The position numbers were made by a program, and so were the translations under genes. A DNA stretch of 64,000 nucleotides from Marinomonas atlantica (GTDB lineage: Bacteria > Pseudomonadota > Gammaproteobacteria > Pseudomonadales > Marinomonadaceae): contig NZ_LTAW01000001.1 in NCBI RefSeq assembly GCF_001639725.1, positions 372,001 to 436,000 on the forward strand, read 5' to 3'. Positions 50,684 to 59,074 of this stretch are shown here, piece after piece; the stretch's first letter is position 1; each line of letters opens with the position of its first letter. Below the pieces are notes generated by a model. The model worked only from the letters and a program-made list of their open reading frames with translations, made no database searches and was not told the DNA's origin.

Positions 50684-51478
50684 ATGTTAGAACTGTTAAT
50701 GCGCGCGTTATTGGGTGGCTTAGGCGTCGCTGCGGTAGCAGGACCATTGGGCGCGTTTGTGGTGTGGCGTCGTATGGCCTATTTTGGTGATACGTTGGCG
50801 CACTCGGCGTTATTAGGCGTGGCGCTGGGTTTTTTGTTAGACATTAATTTAAACCTCGCCATTGTGGTGCTGTGTGTCGGCTTGGCATTGGTGCTGGTCG
50901 CGCTGCAAAAGAAGCACATTATTGCGACCGATACGTTATTGGGTATATTGGCGCATTCGTCGTTGTCGTTAGGTTTGGTGGCCGTCAGCTTCCTTGATAA
51001 CGTGCGCATCGATTTGATGGCCTATTTATTTGGCGATCTGTTGGCTATTAGTCAGACGGACTTGTATTGGATTTACGGTGGTGGTTTGCTGGTGATGGCG
51101 CTTTTGGTAGCATTTTGGCGACCGTTGTTGGCGCTGACTGTGAACGAAGAGCTGGCGAAAGTCGAAGGTTACCCTGTCGAAGCGATTCGTTTATTGCTGA
51201 TGTTGTTGGTGGCAGTGGTGATTGCCGTGGCGATGAAAATCGTGGGCGTGTTGCTGATTACCTCGCTTATGATTATTCCTGCCGCCACGTCAAGAAAGCT
51301 ATCGCAGACACCGGTTCAAATGGCCACCTTTGCGGGTGTGCTAGGTTGTTTGTCAGTGTGTGGCGGTTTGTGGGCATCCTATCATTGGGATACGCCAACA
51401 GGGCCAAGTGTGGTGGTTTGTGCCGCGCTGTTGTTCTTGATCGCATATACCTTGCCAACGCGTAAAATGGCGTCGTAG
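50684..51478 (+). CDS. znuB: Zinc ABC transporter permease
   Basis: A 264-residue permease with about eight membrane segments and the family phrases GPLGAFVVWRRMAYFGDTLAHSALLG, VKIVGVLLITSLMIIPAATSRKL-type text and KVEGYPVEAIRLLLML. It is the channel of the ZnuABC importer. It lies 18 bp after znuC. No znuA (binding protein) is present in the window, so it must be elsewhere. A strong terminator follows. Confidence 0.93.
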   Translation: MLELLMRALLGGLGVAAVAGPLGAFVVWRRMAYFGDTLAHSALLGVALGFLLDINLNLAIVVLCVGLALVLVALQKKHIIATDTLLGILAHSSLSLGLVAVSFLDNVRIDLMAYLFGDLLAISQTDLYWIYGGGLLVMALLVAFWRPLLALTVNEELAKVEGYPVEAIRLLLMLLVAVVIAVAMKIVGVLLITSLMIIPAATSRKLSQTPVQMATFAGVLGCLSVCGGLWASYHWDTPTGPSVVVCAALLFLIAYTLPTRKMAS

Positions 51479-51507
51479 AAACGCGGTTAGAATCAAACAA
51501 TAGACCT

Positions 51508-51536
51508 AAAAAACGCGACCTTGAGTCGCGTTTTTT
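51508..51536. terminator. Strong bidirectional terminator after znuB
   Basis: AAAAAACGCGAC-CTTGA-GTCGCGTTTTTT is a perfect 12-bp stem with flanking A and T tracts. It separates znuB from the converging DoxX gene and can serve both. Confidence 0.92.
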
Positions 51537-51559
51537 CGTTTGAAGAGAGCAATTCAGCG

Positions 51560-52030
51560 TTATTTTTGACTCAGTGCATCGAGCGATAATTTACCTGCAC
51601 CGCGGGACATTATTAACAGTGCCAATGCGGCCCATGTGGCGTGTAAGGCATAGGCGCTTGGGTAGACAAAAATCTGAATGACTAGCGTCATTGCTAATAT
51701 TCCGAATGCGCCTAAACGAGCGAATAAGCCTGTCAGTAGTAGGATGGGCAATACATGCTCAGCAATGGTCGCCAAGTACGCCGCTAATTCAAAGGGAATA
51801 ATGGGCAAAGCGTACTCGTACTCAAATAAAAACAGGGTGCTGTCTTTTAACGTAGGCCAGCTGAATTCATACAAACCCGCGAACGGATTGAATGCGAAAC
51901 CTTCGATTTTTGTTTGACCCGAAAGCCAAAAAGCAGCGGCTAATGCAAAGCGTGCTAGGAACAATACGAGTGACTCAGGTAAGCCTGAAAACAGGCGTTC
52001 AGTCGTGTTTTGGATTAAGCGCATAGCCAT
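51560..52030 (-). CDS. DoxX-family membrane protein of the bufferin operon
   Basis: A 156-residue protein with four membrane segments (LFLARFALAAAFWLSGQTKIEGF, AAYLATIAEHVLPILLLTGLFARLG). It matches the DoxX-like proteins that close BufABC/HvfABC operons (HvfD position). It starts five bases before the DUF2063 gene's end, with GTAGGAG upstream. Its role in the operon is unknown; membrane redox or oxygen handling is possible. Confidence 0.87.
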   Translation of the reverse strand: MAMRLIQNTTERLFSGLPESLVLFLARFALAAAFWLSGQTKIEGFAFNPFAGLYEFSWPTLKDSTLFLFEYEYALPIIPFELAAYLATIAEHVLPILLLTGLFARLGAFGILAMTLVIQIFVYPSAYALHATWAALALLIMSRGAGKLSLDALSQK

Positions 52031-52035
52031 GACTC

Positions 52036-52782
52036 CTACGATTCATTAATGTCATCAAAGACTTGCCACGTCATTAATCGAGCAAGGGTTTGGCCTAAGT
52101 CGAAACCATCGTCATCGGGCAACGCGTGGCTAAGGCTTGGGTTCAGTTTTAGTGCCTTGATAAAGTGGTATTCAGCTTCACTCAATGGGTAGCAGCAGCC
52201 ATAAAGACCTGCTTTGGTGAGCAATAAATATTCCGGTGCCGAGATCTGCAAACCCTTTAAATTGGGTTCGGGTTGTTGGTGCGCTAAATACAAGGCACCA
52301 ACGGAAAAGGGGCTGTGCATGAGTTGACACTGGTCATCAATGTGTAAAGCTAAGGCTTCTGGGTGCTGCACTTGGCTGAGTGTTTGCTGTGCCGCTTCAA
52401 GCGATAGGGTCTTGGGTTCGGCCGTATTAGTCAGCTGTAGAAGACGGTATTCCAGTTCACATAAGCTTGATAAATAGGGTAATGCTTGGGCAGGTGGAAA
52501 GTCTGCAATGAAGTCGCTAAAATTGTCGCCATATTCTGACAAGATCGGAGAAGATGGCCGATTTTGTTCGATGTACTCATGTGCCATCGCGTTAAAAAAG
52601 TCTTCACCCACTAACTGTTTACACACTGGAAAAATATCTCCAAGCGCTGTTTGTAAAGACACATGGACATTGTTGCGATAGACATTTAGCCGCTGAGTAC
52701 GCTCTTCTGTAGAGTGGCCTTTGATGTCATCCAATAGCTCGTCTGATTGTTTGAACAGCGCGGCGTTAAACTGGTTCTGCAT
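52036..52782 (-). CDS. bufC: BufC/HvfC-type partner protein (DUF2063)
   Basis: A 248-residue protein. The N-terminal ~95 residues are a DUF2063 helical domain (RLNVYRNNVHVSLQTALGDIFPVCKQLVGEDFFNAMAHEYIEQN). The C-terminal part is strand-rich and likely recognises the precursor. In bufferin and methanobactin-type pathways it works with the DUF692 enzyme. It overlaps bufB by 17 bp. Confidence 0.88.
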   Translation of the reverse strand: MQNQFNAALFKQSDELLDDIKGHSTEERTQRLNVYRNNVHVSLQTALGDIFPVCKQLVGEDFFNAMAHEYIEQNRPSSPILSEYGDNFSDFIADFPPAQALPYLSSLCELEYRLLQLTNTAEPKTLSLEAAQQTLSQVQHPEALALHIDDQCQLMHSPFSVGALYLAHQQPEPNLKGLQISAPEYLLLTKAGLYGCCYPLSEAEYHFIKALKLNPSLSHALPDDDGFDLGQTLARLMTWQVFDDINES

Positions 52783-53656
52783 GACTTTGCTCCTTTACAA
52801 GGGTGCGCAAATAATCTGCATGGCGAGCTTCTGTGAGTAATTCTGATAGGTCAGGAAAGTTGCCGTCTCGCTCAATCAGCGTTGGACAATCACCAATCAG
52901 CTCTAATGTGTGCTGATACAACTGCCATACCTCATTGGCAACCGCTTGGTCGTGGGAGTCGATTTTGAGCGACGCTTGTTCGTCTAGGGTATAACCTGCT
53001 AAATGAATCTGTTTGACCGCATGCATGGGGTAGTTCTGTAGGTATTCACACGGGCTGCGTTGGTGGTTGAAGCAGGAGACTTCTACGTTATTCACATCCA
53101 GTAATAAACCGCATCCAGTGCGTTGTACTAATTCTGCGATAAACTGTGTTTCACATAAAACACTGCTTTGAAACTCAAAGTACGTAGATGGGTTTTCAAT
53201 TAAGATCTGACGGTTAAGTCGGCTCTGTACCTGATCTACATGTTGGCATAATAGGTCTAGGCGCGCTTCGGTGTAAGGTACAGGCAGCAAATCGTTTAAG
53301 AAATGCTGTTGGTGAGTGGACCATGCGAGGTGTTCAGAGAATACAGCTGGATTGGTCCATTCGACTAACTGAGCGACACGTTCTAAGTGCTCAAGGTCGA
53401 GTGCCTCTTCGCCACCCAGTGACAAGCCTACGCCATGAACGGTGAGGTCATAGTGATTACGCACTTGCTCTAGATAATAGCGGGCAGGACCACCGGCGCT
53501 GAGGTAGTTTTCTGCATGAATCTCAAAAAAGCCTACCTTTGGCAACTCCGCTAGGATTTGCTGGTAGTAGCTTGGTTTAAGGCTCACGCCGGTGCGCTGT
53601 GCAAAGCACGAGGGTAATGTTTTACCCTCGGTTTGCGAAAAGTCTAAGGCTGTCAT
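52766..53656 (-). CDS. bufB: DUF692 multinuclear iron enzyme (MNIO), BufB/HvfB type
   Basis: A 296-residue TIM-barrel enzyme of the family that includes MbnB and modifies Cys residues of peptide precursors. Landmarks are GVSLKPSYYQQIL, FFEIHAENYLSAGGP, VHGVGLSLGG, WTNPAVFSEHLAWS, LDVNNVEVSCFNH and IHLAGYT, containing the His, Glu, Asp and Asn iron ligands. It probably oxidises the cysteines of the adjacent BufA precursor. It lies nine bases after bufA. Confidence 0.92.
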   Translation of the reverse strand: MTALDFSQTEGKTLPSCFAQRTGVSLKPSYYQQILAELPKVGFFEIHAENYLSAGGPARYYLEQVRNHYDLTVHGVGLSLGGEEALDLEHLERVAQLVEWTNPAVFSEHLAWSTHQQHFLNDLLPVPYTEARLDLLCQHVDQVQSRLNRQILIENPSTYFEFQSSVLCETQFIAELVQRTGCGLLLDVNNVEVSCFNHQRSPCEYLQNYPMHAVKQIHLAGYTLDEQASLKIDSHDQAVANEVWQLYQHTLELIGDCPTLIERDGNFPDLSELLTEARHADYLRTLVKEQSHAEPV

Positions 53657-53664
53657 GGTTTACC

Positions 53665-53940
53665 TTAGAAGGCTTCCAGTTTGCCGTGACCTGTTGGTGA
53701 TGTTTGAGATTCCATATCCATACAAGTACCTGCAGGAACCAATTTCCAAGCGTTGCTTTGGTAGTCAGTTGTTGATGTGCCTGCACAAGAAGTACCTGGG
53801 CCTGCAGCACAGTCATTTTGACCTGCTAATGCTACGCCGTAGCACTTTTCTTTATCCGCTGCTTGAGCTGGAACGGCGACTGCAGAAAGAGCCACGGCTG
53901 TACCAAGTGCTAGAGCAAGAGACGTATTTTTAGTAGACAT
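53665..53940 (-). CDS. bufA: Bufferin precursor peptide (DUF2282)
   Basis: A 91-residue secreted precursor. The signal peptide ends at PAQA, then [35 protein letters not shown] and KLVPAGTC give four cysteines in the DUF2282 pattern. Family members are modified by the DUF692 enzyme and bind copper in the periplasm. The ATG at 53940 follows GGAGGATCC. The ECF-type promoter upstream (53982-54011) matches the one before the sigma gene. Confidence 0.93.
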   Translation of the reverse strand: MSTKNTSLALALGTAVALSAVAVPAQAADKEKCYGVALAGQNDCAAGPGTSCAGTSTTDYQSNAWKLVPAGTCMDMESQTSPTGHGKLEAF

Positions 53941-53981
53941 AATTTGGATCCTCCAAAGGAACATTTTGTTAGTTACCGTCG

Positions 53982-54011
53982 TTAGACGCAGGCGGATATC
54001 TACTTCTTACA
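53982..54011 (-). promoter_or_regulatory. ECF-sigma promoter of bufA
   Basis: On the minus strand, TGTAAGAA (-35, 54011-54004) is followed 15 bases later by CGTCTAA (-10, 53988-53982). The same elements with the same spacing lie before the ECF sigma gene, which points to control by that sigma factor. Confidence 0.78.
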
Positions 54012-54172
54012 CAAAAAAATAAAATAATTTTAAAAGCATAAAAAATATTTTTATGATGTTTTTATGATTGAAGTATTAAGTTTTTATGAAATGCGGTGGG
54101 GCGGGGTTTCGTTCTGATGATGAGGCGAGTATGGTATTTCCACAACTTAAAGATGAACCAAGGAGTTTGGAT

Positions 54173-54403
54173 ATGTCTAAGCAAGAAGTAAAAGCAATCA
54201 AATCTGAAATCAAAGAACGTAAAGAGAAAGTTGCAAAGCAGAAAGACAAGATTGCTAAGTTGAAAAAGTCATTAGCGAAGAAAGTTGAAAAGAAAGTATC
54301 AAGCAAAGCGACAAGCAAAAAACCATCTGAGTCGCCAGCCAACAAATCTGCTAAAAAAGCCTCTGGTAAAAAGTCAGCTGCGAAAAAAACAACGAAAAAA
54401 TAA
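54173..54403 (+). CDS. Small Lys/Ala-rich histone-like protein
   Basis: A 76-residue, strongly basic protein. Residues 1-38 form a charged helix or coiled coil (KQEVKAIKSEIKERKEKVAK). The rest is a K/A/S-rich tail (KKASGKKSAAKKTTKK) like AlgP or histone H1 tails, suggesting nonspecific DNA binding. The start follows AAGGAG; a longer in-frame reading from 54086 is rejected. It is divergent from bufA. Confidence 0.78.
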   Translation: MSKQEVKAIKSEIKERKEKVAKQKDKIAKLKKSLAKKVEKKVSSKATSKKPSESPANKSAKKASGKKSAAKKTTKK

Positions 54404-54463
54404 TCGTTCGTTGTTATAGAATGTCGGCGGCATAGTTAGCATGGCTATGCTGCCATTCCCCTT

Positions 54464-54667
54464 TTAAGCGTTGCCATCCTTTTCCTCACGATCACTTTGT
54501 TTTACGTAACGTTGACTGATGTCTCTAAGAGACAGCATTTGTTTACCAAACTGTCGGCAGGCTGGGCACATTGCCGTATGAATGCCTAAATTCATTTTTT
54601 CTTTGTTGGACAAAGGTCGGTCGAGTTTTTCAGATAAAAGCTGGGTCGCTTGAGTGCACTTCATCAT
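54464..54667 (-). CDS. Zinc-finger anti-sigma factor
   Basis: A 67-residue protein with the zinc-binding anti-sigma motif (HTAMCPACRQFGKQM) preceded by CTQATQLLSEKLDRPLSNKEK, as in zf-HC2 proteins. No membrane segment is present, so it is a soluble sensor, perhaps of metal or redox state. The start overlaps the sigma gene stop (ATGA-like, four bases), so it should bind that sigma factor. Confidence 0.82.
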   Translation of the reverse strand: MMKCTQATQLLSEKLDRPLSNKEKMNLGIHTAMCPACRQFGKQMLSLRDISQRYVKQSDREEKDGNA

Positions 54668-55290
54668 GTGTTGTTCTCCCCCTGAAACCAGTTATCTTCA
54701 AGACATTCTCGTAAACGTAATCGAGCGCGAAACAAGGTCGTGTTTAAATTGCTTACGGTCACCTCTTCGTTGTCACAAATCTCATTGGTATCCAACTCTA
54801 GAAATTCGCGCATCATAAAAAGTCGACTGTATTTAGCCGGTAAAGCCTCTAAACAAGTGTCGAAAATACGCCAAAAGTGTTTGCTTTCTACACTATGAAC
54901 GGGTTCGTCCCATTTCTGTGGACGCTCATCTTTTTGCCAATGGCCATTCTCGGTAAATAAATGATCGATCAGAGCTTCATCGTTGAGGCTCGCCCCTTCT
55001 TCCAGAATACTGGCGTTGGTGTAACGTTTTTCCTTTCTCAAAATATCAATCAGCTTATTTTTGAGAATGGCAAATACCCATGTTTTTAAGGCGGCTTGGC
55101 GATTAAAACGATCAATGTTTTGATAGGCAGAGAGCATAGCATCTTGTACTGCGTCTTCTGCGAGCGCTTCATTACGTACTTGCAGTATCGCGAATTTCAA
55201 CATCTGTAAACGTAGGTCATTCATAAATTCGTTGTTATGAAAGAGTTGTCCACTAGGTTGTTTGTCAGAACGAGATAAGGCCTGTGTCAT
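54664..55290 (-). CDS. ECF sigma factor of the bufferin locus
   Basis: A 208-residue sigma-70-family protein. Region 2 is NEALAEDAVQDAMLSAYQNIDRFNRQAALKTWVFAILKNKLIDILRK; region 4 is LPAKYSRLFMMREFLELDTNEICDNEEVTVSNLNTTLFRARLRLRECLE. The ATG at 55290 is the first plausible start; the upstream TTG would place the N-terminus inside the leader. It probably recognises TGTAAGAA-N15-CGTCTA, present before both itself and bufA, giving autoregulated induction. Confidence 0.9.
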   Translation of the reverse strand: MTQALSRSDKQPSGQLFHNNEFMNDLRLQMLKFAILQVRNEALAEDAVQDAMLSAYQNIDRFNRQAALKTWVFAILKNKLIDILRKEKRYTNASILEEGASLNDEALIDHLFTENGHWQKDERPQKWDEPVHSVESKHFWRIFDTCLEALPAKYSRLFMMREFLELDTNEICDNEEVTVSNLNTTLFRARLRLRECLEDNWFQGENNT

Positions 55291-55338
55291 AGGAAAAACT
55301 CGGCTTGTTATTAAAAAGTTACCTAGCAATGTATCTAA

Positions 55339-55368
55339 GTAGACGCCACAAGCCGAGGATTTCTTACA
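55339..55368 (-). promoter_or_regulatory. ECF-sigma autoregulatory promoter
   Basis: On the minus strand, TGTAAGAA (55368-55361) and CGTCTAC (55345-55339) are separated by 15 bases, the same as at bufA. It lies about 50 bases before the sigma gene start. Confidence 0.75.
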
Positions 55369-55382
55369 CTAAAAGCCAAAAA

Positions 55383-55835
55383 TTATGGGTTTAAGGCGTT
55401 AAGTACGTTGTCGAGGCGGGATTTATCGTAAGGCGGTTTGATAGAACCCGCAAATTTCCCTTCCGGATTGATGAGTAACACTTTGCCTTGATGAGCGGCA
55501 TAGTTGTCTGCGCTCGTGACTTGAACTAAATCCTGATAAGCCGCTTGCGAAGGGGGCACTATATGTACGCCAAAGGACGCTTGCTGTGCCATTTGGCCTT
55601 GGCAAACAGCGTCACAAACATTGGGTTGCAGGTTAATGGCCTGCCATTTTTCAGCGGTTAAGCGCTCCAGTGGCGGTACATTTCGAGGAAACTCCAGTAG
55701 TTGAATGCCTAAGTTTTTTTGCGCGTCCGGTGACAGTGCTGGGCCTGCAAAGTTCTTTTGATAAGACTGTGTAGCAACCCAAAACGCACCGGCCACCAGA
55801 GCTACCCCAATAAATGGCGCACTTAAACGGCTCAT
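55383..55835 (-). CDS. SCO/thioredoxin-like membrane-anchored protein
   Basis: A 150-residue protein with an N-terminal membrane anchor (LSAPFIGVALVAGAFWVATQ). The soluble part carries a CxxxC pair (VCDAVCQGQMA), and KVLLINPEGKFAGSIKPPYD closes the fold, as in SCO1/SenC-type copper chaperones and thioredoxin-like proteins. It has no conserved His evident for a full SCO copper site, so assignment is tentative. The neighbouring copper-bufferin operon fits a copper link. It overlaps the carbonic anhydrase gene by four bases. Confidence 0.65.
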   Translation of the reverse strand: MSRLSAPFIGVALVAGAFWVATQSYQKNFAGPALSPDAQKNLGIQLLEFPRNVPPLERLTAEKWQAINLQPNVCDAVCQGQMAQQASFGVHIVPPSQAAYQDLVQVTSADNYAAHQGKVLLINPEGKFAGSIKPPYDKSRLDNVLNALNP

Positions 55836-56389
55836 TTTGATTGCCCTTCCCCTGCGGCCGCTTCTGCTAAATACTCGTCTTTGAGTTTGACGTAGTTCAG
55901 TCCGGCATATTGGAAATATTCGATTTCTTGTTCGGTCAAGGCACGTGCTGGCTTAGCAGGTGAACCTTTGTATAAAAAGCCAGATTCGAGACGCTTGCCT
56001 GGTGGTACCAAAGAGCCAGCGCCAATAATGATTTCGTCCTCTATCACCGCACCGTCTAAAATGGTGGTACCCATGCCAACTAATACTTTGTTACCGATGG
56101 TGCAGCCGTGTAGCATGGCCATATGACCGACGGTTACGTCGTCCCCGATGTGAAGAGGGTGGCCTTCTGGCTTGTACGTGCTGGCGTGAGTGATGTGCAG
56201 ACACGAATTGTCTTGGATGCTGGTGCGTTGACCGATGCGAATGCGGTGCATATCACCGCGGATTGCTACCAAGGGCCAAACAGAGCTGTCGTCGCCGATC
56301 TCGACGTCACCGATGATAACAGCACTCTCATCGACCCAAACACGCTCTCCAAATGTTGGCGTGTGACCGCGAAATGTCTTAATAGTCAT
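55832..56389 (-). CDS. Gamma-carbonic-anhydrase-family protein (YrdA-like)
   Basis: A 185-residue left-handed beta-helix protein with hexapeptide repeats. It has VIGDVEIGDDSSVWPLVAIRGD, NSCLHITHAS and VTVGHMAMLHGCTIGNKVLVGMGTTILDGA, with the His residues that bind metal in gamma carbonic anhydrases. Whether it hydrates carbon dioxide is unknown for YrdA-type members. The ATG at 56389 follows GGAAGAG. Confidence 0.9.
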   Translation of the reverse strand: MTIKTFRGHTPTFGERVWVDESAVIIGDVEIGDDSSVWPLVAIRGDMHRIRIGQRTSIQDNSCLHITHASTYKPEGHPLHIGDDVTVGHMAMLHGCTIGNKVLVGMGTTILDGAVIEDEIIIGAGSLVPPGKRLESGFLYKGSPAKPARALTEQEIEYFQYAGLNYVKLKDEYLAEAAAGEGQSK

Positions 56390-56553
56390 TGTCTCTTCCT
56401 TAGCACACACGGTGCAGCATTAATGAAAGCTATGGATGTGATCGTTGTTACCCCATTGAAAAAGCGCCAAGACCACATATCTTATATGTCAGTACTAAAC
56501 CTATTATTGCAAGGTGTCGAGCATCTTGCTGACGCCAAAAAGGATACCACGAT

Positions 56554-58584
56554 ATGACACAGTCCGTATGGGATGCCACCAGTTTGCCAGAATTTTCTAA
56601 CGTTGATCCGAGTTCGGTTGCCGCTGATCTTGAGGCGTTGCTTGAAAAAAATCGCACCGACATTGAAGCGATCGTAGCCAAAAACCAGCAGCCAACGTGG
56701 GCAACATTGGTGACGCCACTCGATGAAATTCATGATCGTTTAGGGCAGTTCTGGTCGCCAGTAAGCCATTTAAACTCGGTGCAAAACACGCCGGAAATTC
56801 GTGAGGCCTACAATGCGTGTTTGCCTAAGCTGAGCGAATATTACACCGAACTTGGGCAAAACAAAGCGCTATACGAAGCCTACAAAGCCTTGGCTGATAG
56901 CGAAGAGGCCAAGATACTGACACCTGCACAAAGCGAAGCGCTGACTCAAACTATTCGTGACTTTGAATTATCAGGTGTAGGTCTTGAGGGTGAGGCGAAG
57001 CAACGCTATGGCCAGATCAGCGCACGCTTGTCTGAGCTGGGCAGTCAATTTGGTGAAAATGTATTGGATTCGACGCATGCTTGGAGCAAGCTGATTACCG
57101 ATGAAGCTGAGCTTGCCGGTTTGCCCGAGTCAGCCTTAGCGCAGGCAAAACAAATGGCTCAAGCCAAAGAGCAAGAGGGCTGGTTGTTCACATTAGACCT
57201 GCCATCTTACTTGCCAGTGATGAGCTACGCGGACAGCCAAGCATTACGTGAAGAGGTTTACACCGCGTATGCTACCCGCGCGTCTGAACTTAGCAATGAA
57301 GGTAAATTTGATAATGCACCTTTGATCAGTGAAATTCTAGCGCTTCGCCACGAAATGGCGCAGATCCTAGGTTTTGACAATTACGCTGAACTGTCAGTGG
57401 CAACTAAAATGGCTGAAAGTGGCCAGCAAGTCGTCGACTTCTTAGACGATCTTGCCGCGAAATCAAAGCCGTCTGCAGAGCAAGACTTAGCTGACCTGAA
57501 AGCCTTTGCTAAACAAGAGCATGGTATCGAGTCCCTGAATGCGTGGGACGTTGGCTACTACGCCGAAAAGCTGCGTGAGCAAAAATTCTCGATCTCTCAA
57601 GAAGTGTTGCGCCCTTATTTCCCAATCAACAAAGTGCTTTCGGGGTTGTTTTATACCGCACAAACGCTATTTGGCGTAGATATTCGAGAAGAGTCCAGCT
57701 TTGATACGTACCACAACGATGTGCAGCTATTTACGATCTCTAAAAATGGCGAAGACATCGCGCGTTTCTTCCTCGACCCTTACGCTCGCGAAGGCAAACG
57801 TGGCGGTGCTTGGATGGACGAATGTCGTGTGCGTCGTCGTTTAGAAGATGGCCGCTTACAGCTGCCAATAGCGTACTTGGTGTGTAACTTTACGCAGCCG
57901 ATTGGTGATCAGCCAGCACTGTTGACGCACGATGAAGTCACTACCTTGTTCCATGAATTCGGACATGGTTTACACCATATGCTGACACAGGTGGATGTGT
58001 CATCGGTCTCTGGCATCAACGGTGTGGCGTGGGATGCAGTCGAATTACCCAGTCAGTTTATGGAAAACTGGTGTTGGGAGCCTCAAGCGCTAGCGCACAT
58101 TGCCGGTCACTTTGAAACCAATGAGCCATTGCCACAAGATTTGCTCGACAAAATGCTGGCGGCGAAAAACTTCCAGTCTGGCATGCAAATGGTACGTCAG
58201 CTGGAGTTCTCGCTGTTTGATTTCCGCTTACACCGTGAATACCAAGATGGCATCCAAGTGCAAGATGTATTGGACGACGTACGCAGTAAGGTCTCAGTGA
58301 ATGTGCCACCTGCGTTTAATCGTTTCCAAAACAGCTTCTCGCACATCTTTGCGGGCGGTTACGCGGCAGGTTACTACAGCTACAAATGGGCGGAAGTGTT
58401 GTCAGCGGATGCCTTTTCGAAATTCGAAGAAGAGGGTATTTTCAACACTGAAACCGGTGCTCACTTCCGTGATACTATATTAGCGAATGGTGGATCACGC
58501 CCTGCAGCCGAGCTGTTTGAAGCGTTCCGTGGCCGTGAACCAAGTGTCGATGCGCTGCTACGCCATAGCGGTATTGCCGCTTAG
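56554..58584 (+). CDS. prlC: Oligopeptidase A (M3 metallopeptidase)
   Basis: A 676-residue zinc peptidase that cleaves short peptides, including cleaved signal peptides. The M3 active site is TLFHEFGHGLHHML (His467, Glu468, His471), with ELPSQFMENWCWE after it. Overall length and the C-terminal FSHIFAGGYAAGYYSYKWAEVLSADAF are typical. The yheV gene follows, as in many gammaproteobacteria. Confidence 0.95.
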   Translation: MTQSVWDATSLPEFSNVDPSSVAADLEALLEKNRTDIEAIVAKNQQPTWATLVTPLDEIHDRLGQFWSPVSHLNSVQNTPEIREAYNACLPKLSEYYTELGQNKALYEAYKALADSEEAKILTPAQSEALTQTIRDFELSGVGLEGEAKQRYGQISARLSELGSQFGENVLDSTHAWSKLITDEAELAGLPESALAQAKQMAQAKEQEGWLFTLDLPSYLPVMSYADSQALREEVYTAYATRASELSNEGKFDNAPLISEILALRHEMAQILGFDNYAELSVATKMAESGQQVVDFLDDLAAKSKPSAEQDLADLKAFAKQEHGIESLNAWDVGYYAEKLREQKFSISQEVLRPYFPINKVLSGLFYTAQTLFGVDIREESSFDTYHNDVQLFTISKNGEDIARFFLDPYAREGKRGGAWMDECRVRRRLEDGRLQLPIAYLVCNFTQPIGDQPALLTHDEVTTLFHEFGHGLHHMLTQVDVSSVSGINGVAWDAVELPSQFMENWCWEPQALAHIAGHFETNEPLPQDLLDKMLAAKNFQSGMQMVRQLEFSLFDFRLHREYQDGIQVQDVLDDVRSKVSVNVPPAFNRFQNSFSHIFAGGYAAGYYSYKWAEVLSADAFSKFEEEGIFNTETGAHFRDTILANGGSRPAAELFEAFRGREPSVDALLRHSGIAA

Positions 58585-58621
58585 CTTTTGGTTTTCTGGC
58601 TAGGTCTGTTTCCCTTTGCTC

Positions 58622-58649
58622 GACGAAGGTGCACTCTTGCACCTTCGTC
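58622..58649 (+). terminator. Hairpin after prlC
   Basis: GACGAAGGTGCA-CTCT-TGCACCTTCGTC forms a perfect 12-bp stem shortly after the prlC stop. It lacks a long T tract, so termination may be partial. Confidence 0.55.
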
Positions 58650-58792
58650 TCGTGTGTTCATTCATGGACGCGGTCAGAAGGAAAGCAGATCAATCTATTG
58701 GCCGTCTTTTTAGATGGCCGAAAGTCTCAATCAGTAGCGGCATGGCGTAAACTTAGATGCATTGAGCTTGACTCTACAAACCGAGGTTAATA

Positions 58793-59053
58793 ATGACAAC
58801 CAAACGCTTTATCGCGGGGGCAGTATGCCCACGTTGCAGTGAGATGGATAAAATTCGTGCATGGCGCGATGACGATGCTGAGAAGCAATTTCGCGAGTGT
58901 ATTGCCTGTGGCTATGAAGACGAGCAGTCGACTAGAGTCCAAGTGCAACCACAAGAACTGGAAACTCGTGTAAATCAGCCGCACAGCTCTGCTCCCGAAG
59001 CGGATACAGCAGTCATTAATTTTGTGCCGAACCCTGGGAATACTAAGCACTAA
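58793..59053 (+). CDS. yheV: YheV-family zinc-ribbon protein
   Basis: An 86-residue protein. Two CxxC pairs (AVCPRCSEMDKIRAW and RECIACGYEDEQ) form a zinc ribbon, as in YheV, which is commonly encoded after prlC. The last 35 residues are variable. Function unknown. Confidence 0.88.
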   Translation: MTTKRFIAGAVCPRCSEMDKIRAWRDDDAEKQFRECIACGYEDEQSTRVQVQPQELETRVNQPHSSAPEADTAVINFVPNPGNTKH

Positions 59054-59074
59054 ATGATAGAAAAAGTGGCTACG

